Assembly: GCF_015278315.1 (NCBI RefSeq)
Contig: NZ_JADIJE010000003.1
Span: 417,978 to 481,977 of the forward strand
Direction: 5' to 3'
DNA from: Microbacterium ureisolvens
GTDB lineage: Bacteria; Actinomycetota; Actinomycetes; Actinomycetales; Microbacteriaceae
DNA length: 64,000 bases
The translations under genes were made by a program, and so were the position numbers. This document shows, piece by piece, positions 8,307 through 15,801 of the stretch (the stretch's first letter is position 1; the number at the start of each line of letters is the position of its first letter). The notes beneath the pieces are model-generated. The model saw only the letters and a program-made list of their open reading frames with translations. It made no database searches and was not told where the DNA came from.

Positions 8307-9302
8307 TCAGTACCAGCCGGTCGACTGCGAGTGGCCCCACGCGCCGCACGGGGTCCCGTAGCGGCCCGAAATGTAGCCGAGGCCCCACGCGATCTGGGTC
8401 GCCGGGTTCGTCTGCCAGTCGGCGCCGGCGCTGCCCATCTTGCTGCCGGGGAGCGCCTGGGGGATGCCGAAGGCGCCGCTCGAGCGGTTGTAGGCCTGGT
8501 AGTTCCAGCCGGACTCCTTCTGCCACAGCGACACGAGGCAGCCGAACTGGTCGTCGCCCCAGCCGTAGCCGCCGAGCATGGCGCGGGCGGTCGCCTGCGC
8601 GTCGGCCGGGCTCGTGCCGCCCACGGCGCCGCCGGTGGCGAACACGGGGCGCGGAGCGGCCGGCGCTGACGACGACGACGAAGACTTCTTCGCGGCGGCG
8701 GCTGCCGCCTCGGCCTCGGCTGCGGCCTTCGCGGCGGCGGCGGCCTCAGCCTCTCGCCGCGCCTTCTCCTCCGCCTCGCGCTGCGCCTTCAGAGCGATGG
8801 CGGCGTCGAGCTTGCCGCGGAGGGCCTGCGCCTGCTCGCTGACCGAGGCGGTGAGCGTGGTCACGGTCTCAGCGAGCTGCGTCGAGTACATGGCGGGGAG
8901 CGTCTGCGCCTGGCTGAGATCCTCGAGCGCCGTCTCGAGCTCGGTGGTGTCGACCGTGGTCTCGGTGGTGCCGACGTCGAGGCCCGACGCGGCGATGTCG
9001 GCGGCGACGGTGGTCGCCGCGGTCTTGGCGGCGTCCGCATCGGAGACGGCCTTCTCGAAGGCCGTCTCGGCGGTCTGCTCGGAAGCGGTCTCGTCCGTCG
9101 CGGTCGTGTACGAGGCGAGCGCGAAGTTCGTCAGCGAACCGGATGCCTCAGCCTGGGACGCCGGCGCCGCCGTGGTGAAGCCGGCGGTGGCCAGCACGCC
9201 GATCGCGAGCGTCGCCGCGACGAGCACCGGGCGACGGCGGACGCGGCGTTCGGCGCGTCGAACGGTGCGGCGGGCGGGCAGGAAAGACGTGTGGGTGCGC
9301 AT
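8307..9302 (-). CDS. Secreted lytic-transglycosylase-like (Rpf-related) cell-wall protein
   Basis: The product has 331 residues. An Arg-rich N-terminus and hydrophobic segment (about 25-50) form a long signal peptide. A Thr/Ala/Glu-rich helical region (about 60-160) and a charged Ala/Lys/Glu coiled coil (about 160-215) follow. The last 90 residues are a compact transglycosylase-like domain with FGCLVSLWQKESGWNY (catalytic Glu) and a Cys pair (FGC and TPCGAW). Such proteins cleave peptidoglycan outside the cell during growth or resuscitation. The gene stands alone. Its 5' region has a hairpin (9331-9347) and, further up, a GTAAC direct repeat that may be an MtrA-type box. Confidence 0.87.
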   Translation of the reverse strand: MRTHTSFLPARRTVRRAERRVRRRPVLVAATLAIGVLATAGFTTAAPASQAEASGSLTNFALASYTTATDETASEQTAETAFEKAVSDADAAKTAATTVAADIAASGLDVGTTETTVDTTELETALEDLSQAQTLPAMYSTQLAETVTTLTASVSEQAQALRGKLDAAIALKAQREAEEKARREAEAAAAAKAAAEAEAAAAAAKKSSSSSSAPAAPRPVFATGGAVGGTSPADAQATARAMLGGYGWGDDQFGCLVSLWQKESGWNYQAYNRSSGAFGIPQALPGSKMGSAGADWQTNPATQIAWGLGYISGRYGTPCGAWGHSQSTGWY

Positions 9303-9330
9303 GAAAAACCGGGTTCCGTATCGACGAATT

Positions 9331-9347
9331 GCGCCACGCGGTGGCGC
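9331..9347 (-). other. Hairpin in the transglycosylase 5' leader
   Basis: GCGCCAC and GTGGCGC enclose a 3-nt loop, 28 bases before the start codon of the secreted transglycosylase. It could affect translation or mRNA stability. No known riboswitch consensus was recognised around it. Confidence 0.35.
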
Positions 9348-9412
9348 GTCGTGACCGTTCGGGCGGACACAAGTCCCCGAGTCTCCCCGGCTTTTCTGGA
9401 CGGTTCCGGTGC

Positions 9413-9428
9413 GTTACCTGAACGTTAC
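9413..9428 (-). promoter_or_regulatory. Candidate MtrA/AfsQ1-type response-regulator box
   Basis: On the minus strand the sequence reads GTAAC, six bases, GTAAC. That is the direct-repeat spacing described for OmpR-family actinobacterial regulators such as MtrA and AfsQ1. It lies about 110-125 bp upstream of the secreted cell-wall hydrolase gene, and such hydrolases are known MtrA targets in mycobacteria and streptomycetes. Binding by MtrA is inferred. Confidence 0.4.
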
Positions 9429-9550
9429 ATGTGAGCGGAAAGGTCGAAAAGGCCAGATCAAAAGCGCGCATCCCGCCCGCCCGGGCGGTGAGGAAGTGCC
9501 TCCGAACTACGATCGAAGCACCGCTCACCGCTCCTCGAGGAGGCTCGCCC

Positions 9551-10855
9551 GTGCCCTCATCCACCGCTCCCACGACCCGCAGCGCCGCGCTCACCCACGC
9601 TGACGACCTCGCCGCATTCGTGGCCGCGTCGCCCTCGAGCTTCCACGCGGCAGCCGAGGTCGCCGACCGCCTCGAGCGGGCAGGCTTCCGTCGACTCGAC
9701 GAGGCCGAGACCTGGCCCTCGCCGGCGGGGGGCAAGTACGTGGTGGTGCGCGACGGCGCCGCGATCGCGTGGGTGGTTCCGTCGTCGGCCGACGCGGCGA
9801 CGGGGGTGCGCATCTTCGGGGCGCACAGCGACTCGCCCGGATTCAAGCTCAAGCCCCGTCCGACGACGGGCAGGCTCGGCTGGCTCCAGGCGGGCGTGGA
9901 GATCTACGGCGGTCCGCTGCTGAACTCGTGGCTCGACCGCGAGCTGCGACTGGCCGGCCGTCTCGTGCTCGACGACGGCACGAGCGTGCTCGCGGCGACG
10001 GGCCCTCTCCTGCGGCTGCCGCAGCTCGCGATCCACCTCGACCGCGAGGCCAACGACCACCTCGCCCTCGACAAGCAGTCGCAGACGCAGCCGGTGTGGG
10101 GGCTCGGCGCCACGGAGTCCGCCGACCTCCTCGGCGAGCTGGCCCGTGAAGCGGGGGTCGATGCCGCCCGCATCCGCGGCTACGACATCGTGACGGCGGA
10201 CTCGGCGCGCGGGGCGGTCTTCGGCCGCGACGACGTCTTCTTCGCGTCCGGGCGCCTGGACGACCTCGCATCGGTGCACGCCGGTGTCGTCGCCCTCGAG
10301 CGCGCGGCCGACGGATACGACGCCGACCACATCGCGATGCTCGCCGTGTTCGATCACGAAGAGGTCGGGTCGGGCACGCGCTCCGGCGCCGCAGGGCCCT
10401 TCCTCTCGGACGTGCTGGAGCGGCTGTGGCTGGCGCTCGGCGCCGACCGCGAGCAGCAGCTCCGGGCGCTGGCGGCGTCGTGGTGCGCCTCGAGCGACGT
10501 CGGCCATTCCGTGCACCCGAACTACGCCGAGAAGCACGACCCCGTGGTGCAGCCCGTGCTCGGCTCGGGACCGATCCTCAAGATCAACGCCAACCAGCGC
10601 TACGCGACGGATGCCGCGGGCGCGGCCGCCTGGAACGGCTGGTGCGCGCAGGCCGGGGTCACCAGCCAGGAGTTCGTCTCGAACAACGCGGTGCCGTGCG
10701 GGTCGACGATCGGCCCGATCACCGCGACGCGGCTGGGCATCCGCACGGTGGACGTCGGCATCCCGATCCTCTCGATGCACTCGGCCCGCGAGCTCGCCGG
10801 CGTCAGCGACCTCTGGGACCTCACGCGGGTCGCCGAGACCTACTTCCGCGGCTGA
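9551..10855 (+). CDS. M18 family aminopeptidase
   Basis: The product has 434 residues and the M18 zinc-aminopeptidase signatures: GAHSDSPGFKLKP (metal-binding His/Asp), RLDDLASV, VFDHEEVGS (catalytic Glu pair), HPNYAEKHDP and a C-terminal MHSAREL with the last metal ligand. M18 enzymes are cytoplasmic dodecameric peptidases that remove N-terminal acidic or neutral residues in peptide turnover. GTG 9551 is chosen because AGGAGG precedes it by eight bases and the family starts near this point; the in-frame region upstream to 9431 is not conserved. An 8-bp tandem repeat begins at its stop codon. Confidence 0.93.
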   Translation: MPSSTAPTTRSAALTHADDLAAFVAASPSSFHAAAEVADRLERAGFRRLDEAETWPSPAGGKYVVVRDGAAIAWVVPSSADAATGVRIFGAHSDSPGFKLKPRPTTGRLGWLQAGVEIYGGPLLNSWLDRELRLAGRLVLDDGTSVLAATGPLLRLPQLAIHLDREANDHLALDKQSQTQPVWGLGATESADLLGELAREAGVDAARIRGYDIVTADSARGAVFGRDDVFFASGRLDDLASVHAGVVALERAADGYDADHIAMLAVFDHEEVGSGTRSGAAGPFLSDVLERLWLALGADREQQLRALAASWCASSDVGHSVHPNYAEKHDPVVQPVLGSGPILKINANQRYATDAAGAAAWNGWCAQAGVTSQEFVSNNAVPCGSTIGPITATRLGIRTVDVGIPILSMHSARELAGVSDLWDLTRVAETYFRG

Positions 10856-10891
10856 CGCCCTGACGCCCTGACGCCCTGACGCCCTGACACC
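10852..10891. repeat. Tandem octamer repeat CTGACGCC (five units)
   Basis: Four perfect copies of CTGACGCC and one variant (CTGACACC) run head to tail from 10852 to 10891. The first copy contains the TGA stop of the M18 gene. Slippage in this array would not change the protein. Confidence 0.9.
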
Positions 10892-10904
10892 GGGGCTCGG
10901 GGGC

Positions 10905-10986
10905 GCACAGAATCGGAAGTCCTCGCCGACACGCCGTGAACGGATGCCGCGGCCCGGCGTGTCGAGCAACTCGTCCGATTCTGTGC
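10905..10986. repeat. Large two-tier palindrome (13-bp outer and 10-bp inner arms)
   Basis: Outer arms GCACAGAATCGGA (10905-10917) and 10974-10986 are perfect complements. Inner arms CGACACGCCG (10927-10936) and 10955-10964 are also perfect. The two intervening segments are both nine bases, making the structure symmetric around an 18-nt centre that contains GGATGCCG. It lies between two co-directional genes and could be a terminator or a palindromic genomic repeat. Confidence 0.8.
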
Positions 10987-11103
10987 TCGAGCGGGAGGCT
11001 CCCCGGGCGATTCACGCGCGTGCCAGGTCATCCGCTCGAGCGCAACCCCCTCCGCCGATTCCGCACCACCCCGCAGGGTGTCGGAAGACACCTGGAGGCG
11101 CAC

Positions 11104-12249
11104 ATGAAGGCGATGACGTACCGCGGACCGTACAAGCTCCGCGTCGGGAACAAGCCCGACCCCGAGATCGAGCACCCGAACGACGCGATCGTGCGGGTCG
11201 AGCTCGCGGCGATCTGCGGGTCCGACCTGCACCTGTACCACGGCATGATGCCCGACACCCGGGTCGGCCACACGTTCGGGCACGAGTTCATCGGCACCGT
11301 CGAACAGGTCGGCGGCTCGGTGCAGAACCTGCAGGTGGGCGACCGGGTGATGGTGCCGTTCAACATCTACTGCGGCTCGTGCTTCTTCTGCGCGCGGGGC
11401 CTCTTCTCGAACTGCCACAACGTCAACCCGAACGCCACCGCGATCGGCGGCATCTACGGGTACTCCCACTCGACCGGCGGCTACGACGGCGGGCAGGCCG
11501 AGCTGGTGCGGGTGCCCTTCGCCGACGTCGGGCCCACGGTGATCCCCGACGACATCGCAGACGAGGACGCGCTGCTGCTCACGGACGCCTTCTCGACCGG
11601 GTACTTCGGCGCCCAGCTCGCAGACATCGTCGAGGGAGACACGGCCGTCGTCTTCGGCGCGGGACCTGTGGGCCTCGCCGCCGCCCGCTCGTGCTGGCTG
11701 ATGGGCGCAGGGCGTGTCATCGTCGTCGATCACCTCGGCTACCGGCTCGACAAGGCCCGCGACTTCGCGTTCGCCGAGACCCTGGCCTTCACGCAGGTGG
11801 GCGACGTCGTCCGCGAGCTGAAGAAGATGACGGACGGACTGGGAGCGGATGTCGTGGTGGAGGCGGTCGGCGCGGAAGCCGACGGTCATGTGATCCAGCA
11901 TGTGACGTCGGCGAAGTTCAAGATGCAAGGCGGCTCGCCCGTCGCCCTGAACTGGGCCATCGACTCGGTGCGCAAGGGCGGCACCGTCTCGGTCATGGGC
12001 GCCTACGGCCCGATGTTCAGCGCAGTGCGCTTCGGCGACGCGATGAACAAGGGGCTCACGCTGCGCATGAACCAGGCGCCCGTCAAGCGTCAGTGGCCGC
12101 GCCTGTTCGAACACATCCGCGCCGGCCACCTGCGGCCCAGCGAGCTCATCACCCACCGCATCCCCCTCGACCACATCGCGGAGGGATACCACATCTTCTC
12201 GTCGAAGCTCGATGACATCATCAAGCCGGTCATCGTGCCGGCGACCTGA
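11104..12249 (+). CDS. Zinc-dependent alcohol dehydrogenase (MDR superfamily)
   Basis: The product has 381 residues. Catalytic-zinc motifs are AAICGSDLHLYHG and GHEFIGTV. The structural-zinc loop has four cysteines in CGSCFFCARGLFSNC. The NAD(P) site is VFGAGPVGLAAA. The long C-terminal half and the loop after the zinc domain resemble formaldehyde-dehydrogenase-like members that do not use glutathione. It probably oxidises a small alcohol or aldehyde in the cytoplasm. The start has a weak ribosome site and follows a large palindrome. A small membrane-anchored protein gene begins 21 bp downstream, probably in the same transcript. Confidence 0.9.
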   Translation: MKAMTYRGPYKLRVGNKPDPEIEHPNDAIVRVELAAICGSDLHLYHGMMPDTRVGHTFGHEFIGTVEQVGGSVQNLQVGDRVMVPFNIYCGSCFFCARGLFSNCHNVNPNATAIGGIYGYSHSTGGYDGGQAELVRVPFADVGPTVIPDDIADEDALLLTDAFSTGYFGAQLADIVEGDTAVVFGAGPVGLAAARSCWLMGAGRVIVVDHLGYRLDKARDFAFAETLAFTQVGDVVRELKKMTDGLGADVVVEAVGAEADGHVIQHVTSAKFKMQGGSPVALNWAIDSVRKGGTVSVMGAYGPMFSAVRFGDAMNKGLTLRMNQAPVKRQWPRLFEHIRAGHLRPSELITHRIPLDHIAEGYHIFSSKLDDIIKPVIVPAT

Positions 12250-12270
12250 TCCAGGATCACGGAGGACGAC

Positions 12271-12861
12271 ATGCCGTACACCGCTGACAAGCCCGGCTCC
12301 ACCCCCACCGCGGACGAGCTGCGTGCTCGCATCCCCGGCTGGGGCGCCGATCTGGCTGCCGCAGACCGGCCCGCATTCCCGCGCGAGCAGCCCGGCATCG
12401 ACACCGGCGCGCACTGGGAGATGCCCGAGGAGCAGCCGCGATCCGGCGCCCGCGAGAAGTCCGTGGAGCACGACCGTCTGACGCCCGTCTTCGGCACCGC
12501 CCAGCCGCTGCACGGACTCGCGGGCGTCGTGAAGCGCTACGCATACGACACGTACAGCGAGGGGCAGACGGCGCATTGGCTGCTGCTCATCCTGGGCGAT
12601 CGCATCGACTCGGCGACCGCTCACGCCCGGTCGCTGTTCTCGCGCCGGCCGGACGATCCGCTCACCCAGTCGGGGATCCTCGGCGAGCGGGGGCACCGTC
12701 CGTTCTCGTCGCGCTTCGGCCGCGGGCGCGCCGACCTGAAGCACGCGTGGCTCGACCCGCTGCTGGTGTTCGGTCCGTGGATCCTGACCGGCGCGCTCGC
12801 CGTGGCGGCCGGTCGCGCGGCGCTCTCACCCGTCGTGCGGCGTCGTCGGGCCTCGTCCTGA
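12271..12861 (+). CDS. Conserved hypothetical protein with one C-terminal membrane segment
   Basis: The product has 196 residues: a hydrophilic, Pro/Arg/Glu-rich N-terminal two thirds and one hydrophobic segment near residues 166-186 (LVFGPWILTGALAVAAG), ended by an Arg-rich tail. No catalytic motif was recognised. GGAGGA precedes the ATG by six bases. It lies 21 bp after the zinc alcohol dehydrogenase gene, so the two are probably co-transcribed and it may be a membrane partner, but this is only context. Confidence 0.7.
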   Translation: MPYTADKPGSTPTADELRARIPGWGADLAAADRPAFPREQPGIDTGAHWEMPEEQPRSGAREKSVEHDRLTPVFGTAQPLHGLAGVVKRYAYDTYSEGQTAHWLLLILGDRIDSATAHARSLFSRRPDDPLTQSGILGERGHRPFSSRFGRGRADLKHAWLDPLLVFGPWILTGALAVAAGRAALSPVVRRRRASS

Positions 12862-12925
12862 CGGCCGGCCCGCGGTCGCGCCCGTCGATCGAGGCGCGGT
12901 TGCGCCCGGCGTCTGAGGATCGGCG

Positions 12926-12931
12926 TAGCCT
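12926..12931 (+). promoter_or_regulatory. -10 hexamer of a leaderless promoter
   Basis: TAGCCT lies exactly six bases before the ATG of the Nudix gene, giving a leaderless mRNA. There is no Shine-Dalgarno sequence. Confidence 0.5.
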
Positions 12932-12937
12932 GAACGG

Positions 12938-13675
12938 ATGCCGCAGCCGACGACTCCGCCGCACGGCGAGGTGCTGTCCGCCTCGACGCAGGGAGCCCGC
13001 GCCCAGCTGAGCGCGCTGGCGACCGCGTCGGGGAGCGGCCCGCTGCTGGACCTGCCGATGCCGGCCGATCCGCGTCGGGCGGCGGTGCTCATGCTGTTCG
13101 GGGTGCTCGACGGCTACCCCAGCGCGCACGACGCCGACGCGCGGGCGGTCTCGCGCGACCTCGACGTGCTGCTTCTGGCGCGTGCCACGACACTGCGCGC
13201 GCACCCCGGGCAGGTGGCCTTCCCCGGCGGGCGGATCGACCCGGGCGACGGCGGCCCGGTGGACGCGGCGCTGCGCGAGGCCCAGGAGGAGACGGGGCTC
13301 GATCCGGCGGGTGTCGAGGTGCTCGGCGTCCTTCCCGAGATCCCGCTCGCGTTCTCGCAGCACCTCGTGGCTCCGGTGCTCGCGTGGTGGCGGCATCCGT
13401 CACCGGTCCGCGTGGTCGACGAAGCGGAGTCGGCCGACGTCTTCCGTGCGCCGGTCGCCGACCTCCTGAACCCCGCGAACCGCGGCGTCACGGTGATCCG
13501 CCGCGACGGGCAGGAGTGGCGCGGCCCCGGATTCCTCGTGCGGCATGCGGCGGGGGAGCACCTGGTGTGGGGCTTCACGGGCATGGTGCTCGAGGCGCTC
13601 TTCGACCGGCTCGGCTGGAGCGAGCCCTGGGACGATACGCGCGAGCTGCCCCTCGTGCTGCCCGAGACCGGCTGA
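12938..13675 (+). CDS. Nudix hydrolase, CoA pyrophosphatase type
   Basis: The product has 245 residues. The Nudix box is visible as GGRIDPGDGG, then REAQEETGL. Just before it is the LRAHPGQVAFPGG motif that marks the CoA-pyrophosphatase (UPF0035) subgroup. Such enzymes cleave coenzyme A or its derivatives into phosphopantetheine and 3',5'-ADP and are cytoplasmic and metal-dependent. The ATG at 12938 has no ribosome site, but TAGCCT lies six bases upstream. It is convergent with the DUF2510 gene. Confidence 0.9.
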   Translation: MPQPTTPPHGEVLSASTQGARAQLSALATASGSGPLLDLPMPADPRRAAVLMLFGVLDGYPSAHDADARAVSRDLDVLLLARATTLRAHPGQVAFPGGRIDPGDGGPVDAALREAQEETGLDPAGVEVLGVLPEIPLAFSQHLVAPVLAWWRHPSPVRVVDEAESADVFRAPVADLLNPANRGVTVIRRDGQEWRGPGFLVRHAAGEHLVWGFTGMVLEALFDRLGWSEPWDDTRELPLVLPETG

Positions 13676-13688
13676 ACCCCGCCGCCGG

Positions 13689-14264
13689 TCACCGGTAGCG
13701 GTAGTGCTCCGCGCTGGAGTTGACCCACGTGACGAACCGGCGCGCCTCGGCGTCGCGCGGCGGCTCGAACGGCACCACCCACACCTGCGGGCCGCCGATC
13801 ACCAGGTGCGGGAGCATCCGGTTGATCGAGCGGTTGAGGGTGCGCGGGGTGATGGCGCCGGCGGGACCGAACAGCCGGCGTTCGACGGCCGTGCGCGTGA
13901 ACTCCGGCCGGCGCAGCAGCGCGTCGCCGGAGTCGACGGTGGCCTCCACCTCGCTCACGGGCTGGCTGAGGTCGCCGAAGTGGATCCAGCGGCCGTCGAT
14001 GACGATCCCCGCGAAATCCTGCTCCTGGCCGCTGTAGCGCACCTGACCGGTCCATCGCCGGCCATCCCACCACCGCGTGCGCCCGCGCTGGTCGTCGTAC
14101 CAGCCGGCCTGGGCGGGTCCGGACGCGGCGGGGCCGGCATCCGTCCGCAGCTCGACGTCGGTCTCGCGCAGATCGATGAACTGCTCGGTCCAGCGGGTGC
14201 CGTCCCACCAGCGCTGTTTGCCGGTGCCGTCGTCATACCACCCGGGTGCGGGCTGCGTCGCCAT
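13689..14264 (-). CDS. Protein with two DUF2510 modules
   Basis: The product has 191 residues. Two copies of the short Trp-rich DUF2510 motif are present: residues about 6-27 (APGWYDD, KQRWWDGTRWT) and about 53-74 (QAGWYDD, RTRWWDGRRWT). The rest is a soluble region without known motifs. DUF2510 is an actinobacterial module usually found at protein ends, often with membrane proteins, and of unknown role. There is no signal peptide. TACCCT lies six bases upstream of the ATG (14271-14276, complement), indicating a leaderless promoter. Confidence 0.82.
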   Translation of the reverse strand: MATQPAPGWYDDGTGKQRWWDGTRWTEQFIDLRETDVELRTDAGPAASGPAQAGWYDDQRGRTRWWDGRRWTGQVRYSGQEQDFAGIVIDGRWIHFGDLSQPVSEVEATVDSGDALLRRPEFTRTAVERRLFGPAGAITPRTLNRSINRMLPHLVIGGPQVWVVPFEPPRDAEARRFVTWVNSSAEHYRYR

Positions 14265-14338
14265 GATCCGAGGGTAGTTCGTGACGCGGATGGTCGGCGA
14301 TCGACCCTCGGCCTCGGCAGCGACGGCAGACTGGACGC

Positions 14339-14740
14339 ATGCCCTCCGTCGATGACATCGTCCCCACCGACCGCCGCCGGCTCCTCGAACTGCCGGTCTA
14401 CGGCCACCTCGGCACCATCCGCCCGAACGACACCGCACAGGTGAACCCGATGTGGTTCGAGTTCGACGGGGAGCACGTGCGCTTCACCCACACCAACTAC
14501 CGGCAGAAGTACCGCAACCTGCAGCACAACCCGTCGATGTCGCTGTCGATCCTCGACCCCGACAACCCGTTCCACTACCTCGAGGTCGCCGGTCGCCTGG
14601 TCGACGTCGTGCCCGATCCCGAGGGCGCCTTCTACGTGCGACTGCAGAACCGCTACGGCAACCCCAGCAGCACGCCGCCGCGCGACAAGGAAGACCGCGT
14701 GGTCCTCGTCATGTCGATCGAGCGCGCCACCCGGCAATAG
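14339..14740 (+). CDS. PPOX-class, probably F420-dependent, split-barrel oxidoreductase
   Basis: The product has 133 residues of the pyridoxamine-5'-phosphate-oxidase-like split barrel: GHLGTIRPNDTAQVNPMWF at the N-terminus, VRFTHTNYRQKYRNL in the middle and YLEVAGRLVDV later. The family includes actinobacterial F420H2-dependent reductases acting on quinones, biliverdin or aflatoxin-like compounds. F420 use is inferred from the subgroup. CAGACT lies six bases before the ATG, again fitting a leaderless start. It lies just upstream of the erm leader but has its own promoter and is probably unrelated. Confidence 0.82.
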   Translation: MPSVDDIVPTDRRRLLELPVYGHLGTIRPNDTAQVNPMWFEFDGEHVRFTHTNYRQKYRNLQHNPSMSLSILDPDNPFHYLEVAGRLVDVVPDPEGAFYVRLQNRYGNPSSTPPRDKEDRVVLVMSIERATRQ

Positions 14741-14790
14741 CGGTACAGACCGCCAGGGGCGGGGAGGGATGCCGCAGCCGACCCACCCCG

Positions 14791-14796
14791 TACACT
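14791..14796 (+). promoter_or_regulatory. -10 hexamer of the erm operon promoter
   Basis: TACACT lies six bases before the ATG of the 21-codon leader peptide (14803), the distance seen at other leaderless genes in the window. It would drive leader, erm and the glycosyltransferase gene as one transcript. No good -35 was seen. Confidence 0.5.
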
Positions 14797-14802
14797 GGTC
14801 GC

Positions 14803-14868
14803 ATGGGAATGATCAAGAGCGCGCCGATGGTGGCGTGCCCGTGCTTCATCCGCGAGCGCCGCGCCTGA
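14803..14868 (+). CDS. Candidate erm leader peptide (21 aa)
   Basis: The short frame starts directly downstream of a -10 hexamer and ends 129 bases before the erm start. Its predicted sequence ends in CFIRERRA. Residues 17-19 (R-E-R) form the +X+ pattern known from macrolide-dependent ribosome stalling, as in ErmDL-type leaders. The codons for R17-R20 also form the left arm of a hairpin (14851-14881), so a stalled ribosome would open it. Expression of this peptide is inferred from position and motif. Confidence 0.55.
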   Translation: MGMIKSAPMVACPCFIRERRA

Positions 14869-14991
14869 CGGCGCCCTCGCGATAATCCGCGGCAGCGCCG
14901 TCATCCGGATGCCCTGGCATCCGGTAGCGCGCCCTCGGCTTCGGCCCATGCATCCACGGCGTGCGCCGGGTGCTCCACCACGTCCTGGAGC
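14851..14991 (+). promoter_or_regulatory. Candidate translational attenuator of erm
   Basis: Three stems can be drawn. The first is CGCGAG (14851-14856) with CTCGCG (14876-14881), spanning the end of the leader frame. The second is CCGGATGCC (14905-14913) with its perfect complement (14916-14924). The third is GCTCCA (14972-14977) with TGGAGC (14986-14991), which buries the GGAG ribosome-binding site of erm. This is the usual architecture of erm attenuators, where drug-induced stalling on the leader frees the downstream site. The alternative fold was not computed. Confidence 0.5.
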
Positions 14992-14997
14992 GCTCCC

Positions 14998-15801
14998 ATG
15001 CGAAACCGTTCTTCCCACGGCGGCCGGCACGAACTCGGCCAGAACTTCCTCACCCATCGTCCGACCATCAGAGGCATCGTCGACCTCGTCGCGACCACGC
15101 GCGGTCCCATCCTCGAGATCGGTGCCGGAGACGGCGCCCTCACCGTCCCGCTCGCGAGCCTCGGCCGCGAGATCATCGCGATCGACATCGACGAGCACCG
15201 CGTCCGCGCGCTGCGCCGCCGTCTTCCGCACGTGAGCGTCCAGCGGGCCGATGCCCTGCGGCATCCGCTCGACCGTCCCGTCGTCGTCGGCAACGTGCCC
15301 TACCACCTCACGACGCCCATCCTCCGTCGCCTGCTGGAGCGGCCCGGTTGGCGGCACGCGATCCTCCTCACGCAGTGGGAGGTCGCGCGCAAGCGCGCGG
15401 GCGTGGGCGGCGGCACGATGATGACCGCCGCCGCGGCGCCGTGGTTCGAGTTCTCGCTCCACGGTCGCGTCCCGGCGCGCCACTTCGTCCCGATGCCGAG
15501 CGTGGACGGCGGCGTCCTCCGGATCACGCGGCGGGCGGCGCCGCTCGTCGATCCTCGAGAGCGCGACGCGTACGAGCGCTTCGTCCACCGGATGTTCACC
15601 GGGCGGGGGAGCGGACTGCCCGCCCTCGTGCAGGCCGGCGCCGGGATCGCCCGGGCCCGAGCGCGTGGTGCCCTCGCGGACGCCGGCGTGGGCCTCGACC
15701 GCCTGCCTCGTGACCTCAGCGCCGAGCAATGGGCGGGCCTCTGGCGGCGGGTGGGCGGGCGATGGCGCCCTGATGCGGTCGCGCGGGTGCTGACAGGATG
15801 A
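14998..15801 (+). CDS. erm: Erm-type 23S rRNA (adenine-N6) methyltransferase
   Basis: The product has 267 residues. Erm/KsgA motifs: HELGQNFLTH (11-20), SAM-binding EIGAGDGAL (40-48), the acidic end of strand 2 (AIDID), RADAL and the catalytic NVPYHL (99-104). The segment LTQWEVARKRAG and the long basic C-terminus fit the actinobacterial Erm(X)/ErmE-type branch rather than KsgA. Such enzymes methylate A2058 of 23S rRNA and give resistance to macrolides, lincosamides and streptogramin B. The start follows GGAG by seven bases, and that GGAG lies in a hairpin. The stop overlaps the next gene (ATGA, 15798-15801). Exact erm class not assigned. Confidence 0.88.
   Translation: MRNRSSHGGRHELGQNFLTHRPTIRGIVDLVATTRGPILEIGAGDGALTVPLASLGREIIAIDIDEHRVRALRRRLPHVSVQRADALRHPLDRPVVVGNVPYHLTTPILRRLLERPGWRHAILLTQWEVARKRAGVGGGTMMTAAAAPWFEFSLHGRVPARHFVPMPSVDGGVLRITRRAAPLVDPRERDAYERFVHRMFTGRGSGLPALVQAGAGIARARARGALADAGVGLDRLPRDLSAEQWAGLWRRVGGRWRPDAVARVLTG

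Noticed and set aside
9303..9430. ydaO-type (c-di-AMP) riboswitch before the secreted transglycosylase gene
   Set aside because: Such riboswitches often precede actinobacterial wall-hydrolase genes, but I could not find the conserved core in this 130-bp leader. Only a simple hairpin and the GTAAC repeat were seen.
10840..12744. 634-codon minus-strand frame over the alcohol dehydrogenase gene
   Set aside because: Antisense shadow of a well-supported zinc alcohol dehydrogenase and its neighbour. It has no motifs, and its His/Arg-rich sequence is typical of high-GC shadow frames.
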